Shown: positions 9,991-19,289, counted from the first letter of the stretch. The stretch is DNA of 64,000 bases from Acinetobacter sichuanensis (GCF_003024515.2 NZ_PYIX02000011.1:1-64000), one strand, 5' to 3'. Numbers and translations: made by a program. The notes: a model not told the origin generated them from the sequence alone.

Positions 9991-11657
9991 TATTTTTCAC
10001 TCCCTACAGGTATATAACCATAATCTGCTTCAGCTTGCTCTGGGCTGATATATCCGAAACGCACATCACGCTCCACCGACTCCCATGGGCGTTTTCGAGG
10101 GTCACCATATCCCCCTCCGCCAGGTAAACTTAGTACTAGACGACGATTGGAAGGCACTTGTTGTTGACCTTTTCCACGTAACACAGTGCCATCATCTAAT
10201 CCTACAAATCCTTTTGTGCCATCTAAACCACCTTCACGTCCCCGTGCTGGATAGTTAATACGGTCAAACATTGCACTAAAACGGAATTCATAGCCTTCTG
10301 AAGCTGAGATCTCAATTTCTTGACCTAGACCACCACGTAAAGTACCAGCACCACCAGAACCATTACGGAATTCTTTACGCCAAACAATAACTGGACCTGC
10401 ATGTTCTGTTGCTTCAACAGGCATTGTATGTACACCACTTGGGAATGCAGTTGCGCTTAAACCATCAAGGTTCGCACGAGCTCCCATGCCACCACTATTG
10501 AACATCAACATTTCTGAATTACGACCATTTGGGTTCGTTGCCAGAGGACGAACACTCATATGTAAGTTCCAAAGGGCGCTTGCACCTTCAGCTGGCACAG
10601 ATCCAGGTAAACATTTATGTAATGCGCCTAGGACAAGATCAGGTACAAAGTGACCTAAAACATGACGTACTGATACTGGAGCGGGATGTTTAGCATTTAA
10701 AATACAACCTTCTGGTGCAACGACTTCAAAAGGCTCAAGGGATGCTGTGTTATTTGGAATTTCTGGTGCCAAAATACATTTCAATGCATAACAAGCATAG
10801 GCTTTGGCATAACCTAAAGGCACGTTAATACCAAACTGACTCATGCCTGAAGTGCCTATAAAATCAGTTAAAATACCATCTGGTCCAACTGTTAATGTCA
10901 CTGAAAGTGTCACTGGTATATCGTAGCCATCAAGTGTCATACTATTGGTATATTGACCATGAGGTAGAGACTTAAAACAATCTAAAGTTGCTTTACGGCT
11001 ATGCTCCAAAATAAAACCACCAATCATGTCTAGATCATTCAGATTGAACTCACGTAACATATCGATTAAACGTAAATGACCAGTTTCATTACATGCTGAC
11101 AGTGCATAAAAATCACCAATGACACGATCATTCTCACGTACATTATGGCGAATAAGATTCACTAGATCTTTATTAACCTTGCCACGTTCAAACAACTTCA
11201 TCACAGGAATAAATAGACCTTCTTCATATACTTCACGAGCATCTGGACCAAAACCTCGACCACCAATATCTACGACATGTGCAGTACTAGCAAAATAACC
11301 AATCAACTTACCTTTATAAAATGAAGGAGAAACAATCGTAATATCATGTAAATGACCTGTACCCTTCCACGGATCATTGGTCACATAAACATCACCTTCG
11401 TAAATATTATCTGCACCAATGTCATTAATAAAATGAACAACAGCTTCAGCCATCGTATTCACATGACCTGGCGTACCTGTCACAGCCTGAGCAATCATTC
11501 GCCCCTCGCGATCAAATACACCTGCTGATAAATCACCGGCTTCACGCACACTTGTAGAAAATGCAGTTCGAATCAGTGTTAAAGCTTGTTCTTCAACCAC
11601 TGAAACTAGACGGTTCCACATCACCTGCATTTGAATATCAATTAAATTTGTTGTCAT
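9990..11657 (-). CDS. hyuB: Hydantoinase/oxoprolinase subunit B
   Basis: A 555-residue protein of the HyuB family (PF02538). Characteristic segments are AGDLSAGVFDREGRM, VYVTNDPWKGTGHLHD, STAHVVDIGGRGFG, and the C-terminal GGAGTLRGGLGQEIE and LSLPGGGGYGDPRKR. With HyuA it forms an ATP-dependent enzyme that opens hydantoins, 5-oxoproline or related cyclic amides, or acts as an acetone/acetophenone carboxylase-like complex. It lies 23 bp after hyuA and overlaps the aminotransferase start by one base. Confidence 0.88.
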   Translation of the reverse strand: MTTNLIDIQMQVMWNRLVSVVEEQALTLIRTAFSTSVREAGDLSAGVFDREGRMIAQAVTGTPGHVNTMAEAVVHFINDIGADNIYEGDVYVTNDPWKGTGHLHDITIVSPSFYKGKLIGYFASTAHVVDIGGRGFGPDAREVYEEGLFIPVMKLFERGKVNKDLVNLIRHNVRENDRVIGDFYALSACNETGHLRLIDMLREFNLNDLDMIGGFILEHSRKATLDCFKSLPHGQYTNSMTLDGYDIPVTLSVTLTVGPDGILTDFIGTSGMSQFGINVPLGYAKAYACYALKCILAPEIPNNTASLEPFEVVAPEGCILNAKHPAPVSVRHVLGHFVPDLVLGALHKCLPGSVPAEGASALWNLHMSVRPLATNPNGRNSEMLMFNSGGMGARANLDGLSATAFPSGVHTMPVEATEHAGPVIVWRKEFRNGSGGAGTLRGGLGQEIEISASEGYEFRFSAMFDRINYPARGREGGLDGTKGFVGLDDGTVLRGKGQQQVPSNRRLVLSLPGGGGYGDPRKRPWESVERDVRFGYISPEQAEADYGYIPVGSEK

Positions 11658-11680
11658 TGTAATAACCTCTAATGCATTCC

Positions 11681-13756
11681 CTAGCGCTTAACAACCAATA
11701 AGCAACCGTCTGGTTGAACAGTTGCAGTGAATGAAGATGTAATAAATGTAGAAGTCTCTCGCTCAGTAATAATCGCAGGACCATCGATCTGAGCCCCAAT
11801 ATTTAAATTTTCTCGCTGATAAATATTTGCATCAATAAAATCACCTTGAACCACATCAAAGACTTTACGTTGTGCTATTGGCTCAGCTTGATGTGTTGCC
11901 TCAATCTGTTCCACTGGTACTACAGGAGCAAGAGGAGAGCTTGCTTTGACAGACCAACTCACAATCTCAACATCAGGACCTTCAATTGGTCGACCAAAGA
12001 ATGTGGTATACGCTTGTTCAAAAGCATTTTTAAATGCTGCCCCATCATCTTGATTAAATGTTTTAAAACCTAATTGGACAGGAATTTCCCAACCTTGACC
12101 GACATATCGCATGAAGGCAGTACATTCTTTCTCAACATCCCCTTCAGGCATCCCTTGACGTAAGAAACCAATAGCTTCTTGTGTCATATCATCAATTAGA
12201 TGATTGATTTGTTTAGCATCAAATGTTGAAAGACGTACAAATGAACTACGCACTGCTTCATAGCCAAAAGGTGCGCGTAAAAAGCCTATTGCAGAACCAA
12301 CACCCGCACCTGCAGGAACAATAAAGCGTGATACTCCCATTTTTTCACAAAGACGTGCTGCATGTAGTGGACCTCCACCCCCAAAAGTAATCATAGTGAA
12401 ATCTGAAATATCTTTACCACTTTCCACAGCATGAACACGACCAGCATTTGCCATATTTTCATCTACAACTTCGCAAACACCGTAGGCAGCAGTTTTTGCA
12501 GTCAGCTGTAAAGGATTACTAATTACTCTAGCCATAGCTTCATCTGCATTTTCTTCTGAAAGTAGGATTTCTCCTCCCGCAAAATTATTAGCATCTAAAC
12601 GACCCAATAAAAGGTTCGCATCTGTAATTGTTGGCTCACGCCCACCACGGTTATAACAGGCTGGACCAGGTTCAGATGCTGCACTATGTGGTCCTACACG
12701 AATTTGGCGCATACTATCAATACTGGCAATTGAGCCACCACCAGCTCCAATTTCAACCATCTCTACAACAGGAATTGAAATTGGCATTCCACTTCCCTTT
12801 TTGAAGCGATAAGTTCTGGCAACTTCAAATGTTTTTGCAGTTTTTGGTACTTGCTGTTCAATTAAACAAATTTTTGCTGTTGTTCCCCCCATATCAAATG
12901 AAACAACTGAATCAAGTGAATATTTTCGAGCAATATCTGCTGCAAATATTGCTCCACCAGCAGGACCTGACTCTACGAGGCGAACTGGAAACTCTGCAGC
13001 ACTTTCTACAGAAATAATCCCACCACCAGAATGAATCATGAATACTGGGCATTGAGCGCCTTCTTGTTTTAATACCACAACTAAACGATCTAAATAAGAC
13101 TTAATAATCGGTTTTACATAAGCATTTGCACACACAGTATTGAAACGCTCAAATTCACGCATTTGTGGAGAAACTTCACTTGAAATCGAAATTGAGACTT
13201 GTGGTAAACGAGCAACGAGAGCTTCACGCAACTTACGTTCATGCTCTCCATTCATGTAACTATGTATAAATCCAATAGCCACACTCTCATAGTTACCTTG
13301 AGCAATTTTTTCAACAACATCATCTATATCTTGTTGTTGTGGTTCGATTAACACATTACCATCAACACCAATTCGTTCTTTTAACGTATAGCGATGTTCA
13401 CGCTCAATTAATGGTGGTGGCAATGAAATATTAATATCATACTGTTCAAAACGATTTTCTGTTCTCATCTCAAGAGTGTCACGAAAACCTTCAGTAGTGA
13501 TAAATGCAGTTTTTGCACCTCTCCGTTCAATCAATGCATTAGTTGCTAATGTTGTACCGTGAATTAATTGATCAATGTCTGCTAAATTTACACCTGCGAT
13601 CTTAGCGACTTGAGACACACCTTTTAAAATTGCACGTTCAGGGAGTTCGTAGTCAGTAAGGACTTTTGTCGAATGGATGACTCCATTTAAATCCAAAGCG
13701 ATATCGGTGAATGTTCCGCCAATATCAACACCAACACGACAGATTGAAGTCGTCAT
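11681..13756 (-). CDS. hyuA: Hydantoinase/oxoprolinase subunit A
   Basis: A 691-residue HyuA family protein, first gene of the operon. The N-terminal Hydant_A_N region has RVGVDIGGTFTDIALD and HGTTLATNALIERRG. The central Hydantoinase_A domain has an actin-like ATPase signature (SFDMGGTTAKICLIE, GAGGGSIASID). A C-terminal domain ends in ERETSTFITSSF. Such subunits use ATP to phosphorylate and open a cyclic amide. Length is normal for an independent A subunit; eukaryotic oxoprolinases fuse A and B. AAGG precedes the ATG by about 9 bases. A promoter lies about 60-90 bp upstream. Confidence 0.88.
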   Translation of the reverse strand: MTTSICRVGVDIGGTFTDIALDLNGVIHSTKVLTDYELPERAILKGVSQVAKIAGVNLADIDQLIHGTTLATNALIERRGAKTAFITTEGFRDTLEMRTENRFEQYDINISLPPPLIEREHRYTLKERIGVDGNVLIEPQQQDIDDVVEKIAQGNYESVAIGFIHSYMNGEHERKLREALVARLPQVSISISSEVSPQMREFERFNTVCANAYVKPIIKSYLDRLVVVLKQEGAQCPVFMIHSGGGIISVESAAEFPVRLVESGPAGGAIFAADIARKYSLDSVVSFDMGGTTAKICLIEQQVPKTAKTFEVARTYRFKKGSGMPISIPVVEMVEIGAGGGSIASIDSMRQIRVGPHSAASEPGPACYNRGGREPTITDANLLLGRLDANNFAGGEILLSEENADEAMARVISNPLQLTAKTAAYGVCEVVDENMANAGRVHAVESGKDISDFTMITFGGGGPLHAARLCEKMGVSRFIVPAGAGVGSAIGFLRAPFGYEAVRSSFVRLSTFDAKQINHLIDDMTQEAIGFLRQGMPEGDVEKECTAFMRYVGQGWEIPVQLGFKTFNQDDGAAFKNAFEQAYTTFFGRPIEGPDVEIVSWSVKASSPLAPVVPVEQIEATHQAEPIAQRKVFDVVQGDFIDANIYQRENLNIGAQIDGPAIITERETSTFITSSFTATVQPDGCLLVVKR

Positions 13757-13815
13757 CGTTCTTACCTTTTTTTAAAGTTAATTTCTTATTAGCTAATACC
13801 GAATAGCTTAAAATC

Positions 13816-13844
13816 AAAATAATAGTTGAGTTAAAATACGTCAA
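13816..13844 (-). promoter_or_regulatory. Promoter and LysR-type box of the hyuA operon
   Basis: On the minus strand TTGACG (13839-13844) and TATTTT (13816-13821) are separated by exactly 17 bases, a good sigma-70 pair, with a leader of roughly 55 nt to hyuA. Across the spacer and -35 lies a dyad GTTGA-N11-TCAAC (13825-13845), matching the T-N11-A form of LysR boxes. The divergent LysR gene at 14340 is the obvious candidate regulator. Confidence 0.6.
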
Positions 13845-14339
13845 CACAGTTTAAAATAATAAAATGTATTTTAATTAATCAAAAAATAACAATAAAATCA
13901 AAATATAATATTAAAATTCAATAACTTAGTTTTTTAAAAAATTATTATAATATTGTTTTTTGTTTAAAAAATAGCTCAAGAAAATAAGTTAATACATCAT
14001 TCCTAATTTTCTCTTGATATTTAATAAAAAACAATTACACTAAAATAGTTTTTATTTATACATATTGATTTATTCATTTATATTAAAATATTTTATAAAC
14101 TGTATTCTTATTATAAAAATAATACAATTAAAATTAAACAATTGATTTGTATTCTATATTTTTTTTAAATTAAATATGATATAAAAAACATTTATACTAT
14201 TTTCAAAATATTAGGATAATACTTTTTTGACAGCATTACACTGGAATAAATGCATTAAGCTACATATTTTATTAAATACAGATGGCAAAGGGTGCTATCA
14301 AATTTTTTTTGATCCGCAAGCATTTTCAGAGGATAGATT
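13845..14339. other. Very A+T-rich divergent intergenic region
   Basis: Nearly 500 bp dominated by A and T runs, with no reading frame of note. It separates hyuA from the divergent LysR gene. It probably holds the LysR promoter (a TTGACA occurs at 14227, without a convincing -10 partner) and may be a target for a nucleoid silencing protein. Confidence 0.45.
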
Positions 14340-15239
14340 ATGCAAAAGATGACTTCAAGAACATATCCTTCCACTATGTCACTTCGGTGTTTTGAAGCTT
14401 CAGCCAGATATTTAAGTTTCACAAAAGCAGCTCAAGTGATGCATATGACACAGAGTGCAATTAGTAAACAAGTGGCTCATTTAGAAGATAGTCTAAATAT
14501 TCAACTCTTTGAACGATCATTACAACGCTTACAACTCACACCTACAGGAAAACTATTTTTAAAAGAAACACAAATTATTCTAAATCAAATAGAAATATCT
14601 GTCTTAAATGTTCTCGCACATCGTAATGAAGCAGATACTTTGAACCTTGCAGCTCATCCTACATTATGTTCGCGTTGGCTTATTCCAATTTTAAAGGGTT
14701 TTAGTGACACTAACCCTCAGATTCATTTGGAGTTTCAAGAGCAAATCAGCTCTTCAGATATTGATATTAGTCAAATTGACATTGCTTTTTTATATGGAAA
14801 TGGTGTCTGGCGTGATATGACGAGTATCAAGTTATTTGAAGAAATCTGTATTGCGGTAAGTGCACCTGACCTAATGAGTACACCATTAAACAAAATTGAA
14901 GATTTCCAAAATTATGTACTCATTCAATCTCGTGCAAGACCGCGGGCTTGGGATGAATTCTTTCAAGCACAAGATTTCAGTCATGAAAAAACGTTTATTG
15001 GTCCAAGATTTGATACATTTTCAGCATGTGTAAACTCTGCAGTTCTTGGCTCAGGAATCGCATTAATACCTAAGTTTTTTGTAAAAAAAGAACTAGAAAA
15101 TGGTGAATTAGTGCAAGTTTGGCCATACGAAATGCAGACAAACAGATCTTATTATATGGTTTATCCAACATCTATGTCGCAAACACCTAAAATTACTACC
15201 ATGACTCAATGGATTAAAAATCGACTCGAATCTGATTGA
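14340..15239 (+). CDS. LysR-type transcriptional regulator (GcvA-like)
   Basis: A 299-residue LysR regulator. Its N-terminal winged HTH spans residues of about 15-75 (SLRCFEASARYLSFTKAA, MTQSAISKQVAHLED, LFERSLQRLQLTPTG), followed by a periplasmic-binding-protein-like effector domain that resembles the GcvA/AmpR group. It is divergent from the seven-gene hydantoinase-type operon, the classic layout for a LysR activator and its target. GAGGAT lies about 6 bases before the ATG. The effector is presumably a pathway intermediate; this is inferred from position only. Confidence 0.88.
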   Translation: MQKMTSRTYPSTMSLRCFEASARYLSFTKAAQVMHMTQSAISKQVAHLEDSLNIQLFERSLQRLQLTPTGKLFLKETQIILNQIEISVLNVLAHRNEADTLNLAAHPTLCSRWLIPILKGFSDTNPQIHLEFQEQISSSDIDISQIDIAFLYGNGVWRDMTSIKLFEEICIAVSAPDLMSTPLNKIEDFQNYVLIQSRARPRAWDEFFQAQDFSHEKTFIGPRFDTFSACVNSAVLGSGIALIPKFFVKKELENGELVQVWPYEMQTNRSYYMVYPTSMSQTPKITTMTQWIKNRLESD

Positions 15240-15263
15240 TTTTATTAAATAACTAATATTATG

Positions 15264-15303
15264 CAGCAGTCTTTTTAAATGGAAATTTCAAAATAGACTG
15301 CTG
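15264..15303. repeat. Long inverted repeat after the LysR gene
   Basis: CAGCAGTCT (15264-15272) and AGACTGCTG (15295-15303) form a perfect 9-bp stem with a 22-nt A+T-rich loop between the LysR gene and the convergent Rrf2 gene. There is no U-tract on either strand, so it is at best a non-canonical terminator for LysR. Confidence 0.4.
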
Positions 15304-15473
15304 TCAAAAAATTTAGATAAAACTTTTTTGAACTCTCTACTGATGATAAATAGCTCTGTATTTTGTCATATTTACCTTGTCTTCTACCCTAATTTTTAGT
15401 GATGATGAATGACTTCATTTCTACTTGGGAGTAACATACGCTTCAAAGAATAACGTCCATTAGTTCACTAAGA

Positions 15474-15914
15474 CTATTTGTTCGCCATATGTTTATCCCA
15501 TTCAATCTGAAAATCATGTGCTAATTTATCTAATTTGGTAGCCTTTAAATTATTGATGAGTAATTGTTGTGCTTCAATAAATGCCTGATCCAAAGCTTGA
15601 TTTACGACTAATTCAACCAAACAATCAGGTTGTTTATTTTCGTTGCCAATCGCAAAAATTGAAGGCTCACCCACTGCTACATAAATATCATACAAAGAGA
15701 TCTCACTTAAAGATTTAACCAAGCTCCAGCCACCCCCAGGTCCCTTCTCTGAATCAACAAATCCATGTTTCTTTAAGCCTGACATCGTTCTACGTACAAC
15801 AACAGGATTCGTTTCGAGCATTTCTGAAATATAATCTGATGTGAAAGGTTTATCTTCACGAGCCATATGTAGAAGTACATGAAGCATTCGAGAAAGTTTA
15901 CTGTCTTTACGCAT
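15474..15914 (-). CDS. Rrf2 family transcriptional regulator
   Basis: A 146-residue Rrf2-type winged-helix regulator. The N-terminus has KLSRMLHVLLHMA and a recognition region MLETNPVVVRRTMSGLKKHGFV, then the family turn KGPGGGWSL. It has a single cysteine (in QPDCLVEL) and lacks the three-Cys Fe-S site of IscR, so it fits the YwnA-like or thiol/ligand-sensing subgroup. It is divergent from a flavoprotein disulfide reductase-like gene, with a perfect dyad in the shared promoter region. It most likely represses that gene and responds to redox or electrophile stress. Confidence 0.85.
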   Translation of the reverse strand: MRKDSKLSRMLHVLLHMAREDKPFTSDYISEMLETNPVVVRRTMSGLKKHGFVDSEKGPGGGWSLVKSLSEISLYDIYVAVGEPSIFAIGNENKQPDCLVELVVNQALDQAFIEAQQLLINNLKATKLDKLAHDFQIEWDKHMANK

Positions 15915-15961
15915 ATTTAAATCTAGAGCTAAATGGATGGGATAGATTGTAACATTAAAAG

Positions 15962-16005
15962 TTTCATATCAATTTTAAAAATGATATAGTAACTTTTGAA
16001 GTTAC
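15962..16005 (+). promoter_or_regulatory. Promoter and dyad operator of the Rrf2-flavoprotein pair
   Basis: A -10-like TATAGT (15985-15990) lies 17 bases after TTTCAT (15962-15967). A perfect inverted repeat GTAACTT-TTG-AAGTTAC (15989-16005) overlaps the -10 and start region, the position expected for a repressor site. A second, looser dyad ATATCA-N10-TGATAT (15966-15987) fills the promoter spacer. Both are candidate Rrf2 sites. Confidence 0.6.
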
Positions 16006-16023
16006 ATATTGAGTGTCTTTGGA

Positions 16024-16911
16024 ATGAACTATGAAGTTGTAATTATTGGTGGTAGTTATGCAGGTCTTTCTGCTGCATTGCCTTTAGCTCGTGCTCGTCG
16101 TCAAATTTTGATTATTGATGCTGGACAACGTAGAAATCGCTTTGCAGAGTATTCACATAACTTTCTCACCCAAGATGGTCAAGCTCCTAATACAATTGCT
16201 GAAGAAGCTAGAGAACAAGTTAAAAAATATTCAACTGTTTCATGGTTGTGTGAAACTGTAACGGATGTAAAAGCTGTAGATGGACAGTATGTGGTCTTTG
16301 CTGGCGAGCAACAGTTCCAAGCAGAAAAAATCATCATTGCCACAGGTATAAAAGATGAACTCCCCCAAGTTGAAGGCTTAACAGAACGTTGGGGTAAATC
16401 GATCTATCATTGCCCTTATTGTGATGGATATGAACTTAATATGGGTGAAATCGGTGTACTTGCATCGGGTATGCATTCATTACATCAAGCCTTGATGTTG
16501 CCTGATTGGGGAAATACAACATTATTTTTAAATGATGCTATCAAAACTGAACAATTAGATGATGAGCTGTTAGCAAAACTATCTAAGCGTCAAATTGTCA
16601 TTGAAACTCGTCAAGTTGCTCGTATTGAAAACCATTGTGATGTCGTGTTTGTAGATGAAGAACGTACAACTTTAGATGGTTTATTCGTTTCTACAGTTAC
16701 TCGTTTACAAGCAAATTGGATTCGGAATTTAGGCTTAGACATTGATAGCAATGAATATGGTGAAGCGATTAAAACCTCTCCTGCAAAAGAAACCAATATC
16801 AAAGGTATTTATGCATGTGGCGATGTGACTCGCTCTGGTGGCTCTGTTGCTTTATCTGTAGGTGATGGTGCAATGACAGGAATTGTGGCACATAAGTCTT
16901 TTATTTTTTAA
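16024..16911 (+). CDS. Thioredoxin reductase-like NAD(P)/FAD-dependent oxidoreductase
   Basis: A flavoprotein of about 295 residues in the thioredoxin reductase fold. It has the FAD motif VVIIGGSYAGLSAALPLARA, a redox CxxC in YHCPYCDGYEL, and the C-terminal FAD motif GIYACGDVTRSGG. The NADPH-binding glycine motif is weak (GEIGVLASGMHSL), so it may belong to the group of TrxR-like oxidases/reductases that do not reduce thioredoxin. The frame is open from a TTG at 16009, but the ATG at 16024 gives the usual N-terminus and is preferred. It is divergent from Rrf2, which probably controls it. Confidence 0.83.
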   Translation: MNYEVVIIGGSYAGLSAALPLARARRQILIIDAGQRRNRFAEYSHNFLTQDGQAPNTIAEEAREQVKKYSTVSWLCETVTDVKAVDGQYVVFAGEQQFQAEKIIIATGIKDELPQVEGLTERWGKSIYHCPYCDGYELNMGEIGVLASGMHSLHQALMLPDWGNTTLFLNDAIKTEQLDDELLAKLSKRQIVIETRQVARIENHCDVVFVDEERTTLDGLFVSTVTRLQANWIRNLGLDIDSNEYGEAIKTSPAKETNIKGIYACGDVTRSGGSVALSVGDGAMTGIVAHKSFIF

Positions 16912-17388
16912 TGAATTGTACTCAACTCCCCATCTATAATCCTGTGAAACAGTGTTTCTCGTTAGATGGGGATGGATACGATAATCTCCATCATTGAACT
17001 TAATCAGGTCAATTTTCCAATCTTGGTATTTATACTAAGTTATTCATTTACTCAAAAAAAGCATGAAAGAGGTTTTAATGAAAGCTAACTAATACCGTAA
17101 TACTGATCAATTAAGCAAAATTATGAGATAAATTTCTAAGAATCTCCCTCCTTTGAAAAAGGTGAGAAGCACTGCTTCGCAAGGAGAGGATTAAAAAAGC
17201 TTAACTGACTGGCATTAGACGAATGCCATATTTATCCAAATAGTGAGCAAAGCGTGTTAATTGAAAAATACTTTGGCTACGCTTGGTTTACTTACAATGC
17301 AATGTAGCATCAAGAGGTGTAATAATATGATTACATAGGGCGCATAGATTCCCCCCACGATAACCAACGGTTTAGTAAGGGGAGTAGG
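16912..17388. other. Intergenic region with hairpins and a possible gene remnant
   Basis: About 480 bp without an intact gene. A 9-bp inverted repeat CCCCATCTA / TAGATGGGG (16928-16936, 16963-16971) follows the flavoprotein gene, and a second stem GATGGA / TCCATC begins at its end (16971-16992). On the minus strand 17201-17287 is open for 28 codons and ends in a plausible C-terminus (DKYGIRLMPVS), which could be the tail of a decayed gene. The rest looks like non-coding spacer. Confidence 0.4.
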
Positions 17389-18321
17389 TCAATCTTGCAA
17401 CATATCATCATATTTTATACTAAAAATAAATGTTGAAATGGGTTCTATAAATAGTTCTATTTTAGTTAAAATTCCCCAATGACCTGCTTCAATTTCAGTA
17501 TTTTTATACAATGCATCTACGGTATCTTCTATTCCCAACAAAAAATGTTGTGGTACAAATGGATCATGACGCATAGATAGCACATGCACTGGTACTTGAG
17601 TGATACGATGCTTTTGAGAAATCAGTGAAGAAAATAAATTTTTCCGATAAAGTTCCAATCCATTGATTCCATTTCTCAATTGATGAGATGAAGAATGCTG
17701 AAGCTGTTGGTCTTCAATTTTAGACAGCAACTTAGTCCAATGCTTATTTAAAAAAGCATTCCAACTCAATTCAGGCAATATTGGTAAATTGAAAAACCCC
17801 ATATAACTTGATGAAATCATTTGTTTAATGGCTTTCCACTGCTGTTGTGGCTGTAAACTCAATAAATGTTGCCTAAACCATGTACCAACATGATCCAAAC
17901 CTGGTGCTAATGCTGTGTAACTTTGAATTTTTGTTTGTAAATCATGATCAAAAACAGCTTCCCAACCCTGTAACGCCCCCCAATCATGCCCTAAAAGATG
18001 TACTTTACGTTTAGGGCTAACCTTTGAAATTACATAGTTCAAATCGGATAATAAATACTGAAATTCATAGCCCTTACTGGAAATAGGAGCAGTAAAATTT
18101 CCTGTGCCACGCACATCATAACTAACAACATGAAAATTGTGAGAGAGTTTCGCTGCCATTTTATCCCATACACTAGCATCATCAGGATAACCATGTATGA
18201 GAATAATCGTTTCAAATTCTGGTGAGCTTTCACCCCATTCATACACAGATAATTGAACATCATCTGCCATAATCATTTTTTGTGTTTTTAAATTCGGTTG
18301 CTGAATTTTTTGTATTGTCAT
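17389..18321 (-). CDS. Alpha/beta hydrolase
   Basis: A 310-residue alpha/beta-hydrolase fold protein. The oxyanion HGYPDDASVW, the nucleophile elbow GHDWGALQGWE (Asp nucleophile, as in epoxide hydrolases and dehalogenases), and a late GHWGILTK His are visible. The DWG elbow suggests an epoxide-hydrolase/haloalkane-dehalogenase-type mechanism rather than a serine esterase. Its ATG follows the stop of the PF10118 gene directly, so it is the second gene of the left arm of the HxlR-controlled locus. The substrate is unknown. Confidence 0.8.
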   Translation of the reverse strand: MTIQKIQQPNLKTQKMIMADDVQLSVYEWGESSPEFETIILIHGYPDDASVWDKMAAKLSHNFHVVSYDVRGTGNFTAPISSKGYEFQYLLSDLNYVISKVSPKRKVHLLGHDWGALQGWEAVFDHDLQTKIQSYTALAPGLDHVGTWFRQHLLSLQPQQQWKAIKQMISSSYMGFFNLPILPELSWNAFLNKHWTKLLSKIEDQQLQHSSSHQLRNGINGLELYRKNLFSSLISQKHRITQVPVHVLSMRHDPFVPQHFLLGIEDTVDALYKNTEIEAGHWGILTKIELFIEPISTFIFSIKYDDMLQD

Positions 18322-19257
18322 TTATGATGCCTTCCTTTGCTCATAAGCTTTTACTGCTGGCGAACGGTGGATATAATCCAAAGCCATTTGCGTAGAAGCT
18401 TCGTAAAATGGATGATAATCTTTAGCAAAAAAACTTCGAGAAGTCGTCACAAACCACGATATACTCGGAATAAGCTCTTGCTTACTGGCATTGCGCCACT
18501 CTTTCCAAAAACCACGACGTAATATACTTCTTTGCGTTTTCGGTATTTTCTGATCTGTTGCAGCTAAGTTTACTGTTCCCTTCACCATGATAAAAGTAAA
18601 AATAGGAACAAATATCAACATCAAACCACTGCGCATAGCATAGTTGTCTTGACTTAAATACTGATACAAATCAAAGGCAACTGCTCTATGTTCAACTTCT
18701 TCTGCACAATGCCAAGTAAATAAATCACTCACCTCAGGATTAGCTCCTTTTTCTTCCCAACGGGCGGTTTCGATCACATATTTACCCAATGCACAAGTAT
18801 AATGCTCAATTGTGGCAACCAAACCTACACGTAGGTTTAACCATTCTCTTTCAAAACGTTTAGGTAACTTTATTCCCAAAGGCTGATCTGCCAAGAGTCG
18901 ATCAAATAACTTGAATGACATTTCATATTGTTTTTCAATATCTACGCCATAGCGTTTTAAATATAATTCTATAGATTCTTTATGTGCCTGAGCATGTATA
19001 GCTTCTTGACGTATAAAGGTTTTAACATCTGCTTTAAGCTTTTCGTCGTGAATATAGGGCAACGTTTTATTAAAAATACGACAAAAGAAATATTCGCCAC
19101 GAACAAGGGTGAAACTAAAATGATTAACAGCATGACTTGCTAAAGCAGACTGAGGAATCCAATGTAAAGGTGTTTTTTCCCAATCAAAACTGACTCGGCG
19201 CACAGTCATTGGCCAGAATGTTTTTGAGGATTGATTGAGTGCTTCTCTATTTTCCAT
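18322..19257 (-). CDS. PF10118-type metal-dependent hydrolase (ferritin-like), copy 1
   Basis: A protein of about 311 residues of the family annotated as predicted metal-dependent hydrolase. It has repeated E/H metal motifs: FIRQEAIHAQAHKE, LVATIEHYTCALGKY and WHCAEEVEHRAVAFD, which suggest a di-metal four-helix bundle. A hydrophobic stretch (LMLIFVPIFTFIMVKG) may touch the membrane. The open frame reaches 19341, but its first 28 codons run through two operator copies and the -10 TATAAT (19282-19287). The real start is therefore the ATG at 19255-19257 (MENREALN), or less likely the one at 19269. It is paralogous to the gene at 20087. Function is unknown. Confidence 0.78.
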   Translation of the reverse strand: MENREALNQSSKTFWPMTVRRVSFDWEKTPLHWIPQSALASHAVNHFSFTLVRGEYFFCRIFNKTLPYIHDEKLKADVKTFIRQEAIHAQAHKESIELYLKRYGVDIEKQYEMSFKLFDRLLADQPLGIKLPKRFEREWLNLRVGLVATIEHYTCALGKYVIETARWEEKGANPEVSDLFTWHCAEEVEHRAVAFDLYQYLSQDNYAMRSGLMLIFVPIFTFIMVKGTVNLAATDQKIPKTQRSILRRGFWKEWRNASKQELIPSISWFVTTSRSFFAKDYHPFYEASTQMALDYIHRSPAVKAYEQRKAS

Positions 19258-19289
19258 TTTTATCACCATGACTCTATCAGCATTATATA

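Noticed and set aside
16928..16992. Riboswitch candidate after the flavoprotein gene
   Set aside because: Two short stems, but none of the conserved cores of known riboswitches is visible, and no gene follows on that strand for more than 3 kb.
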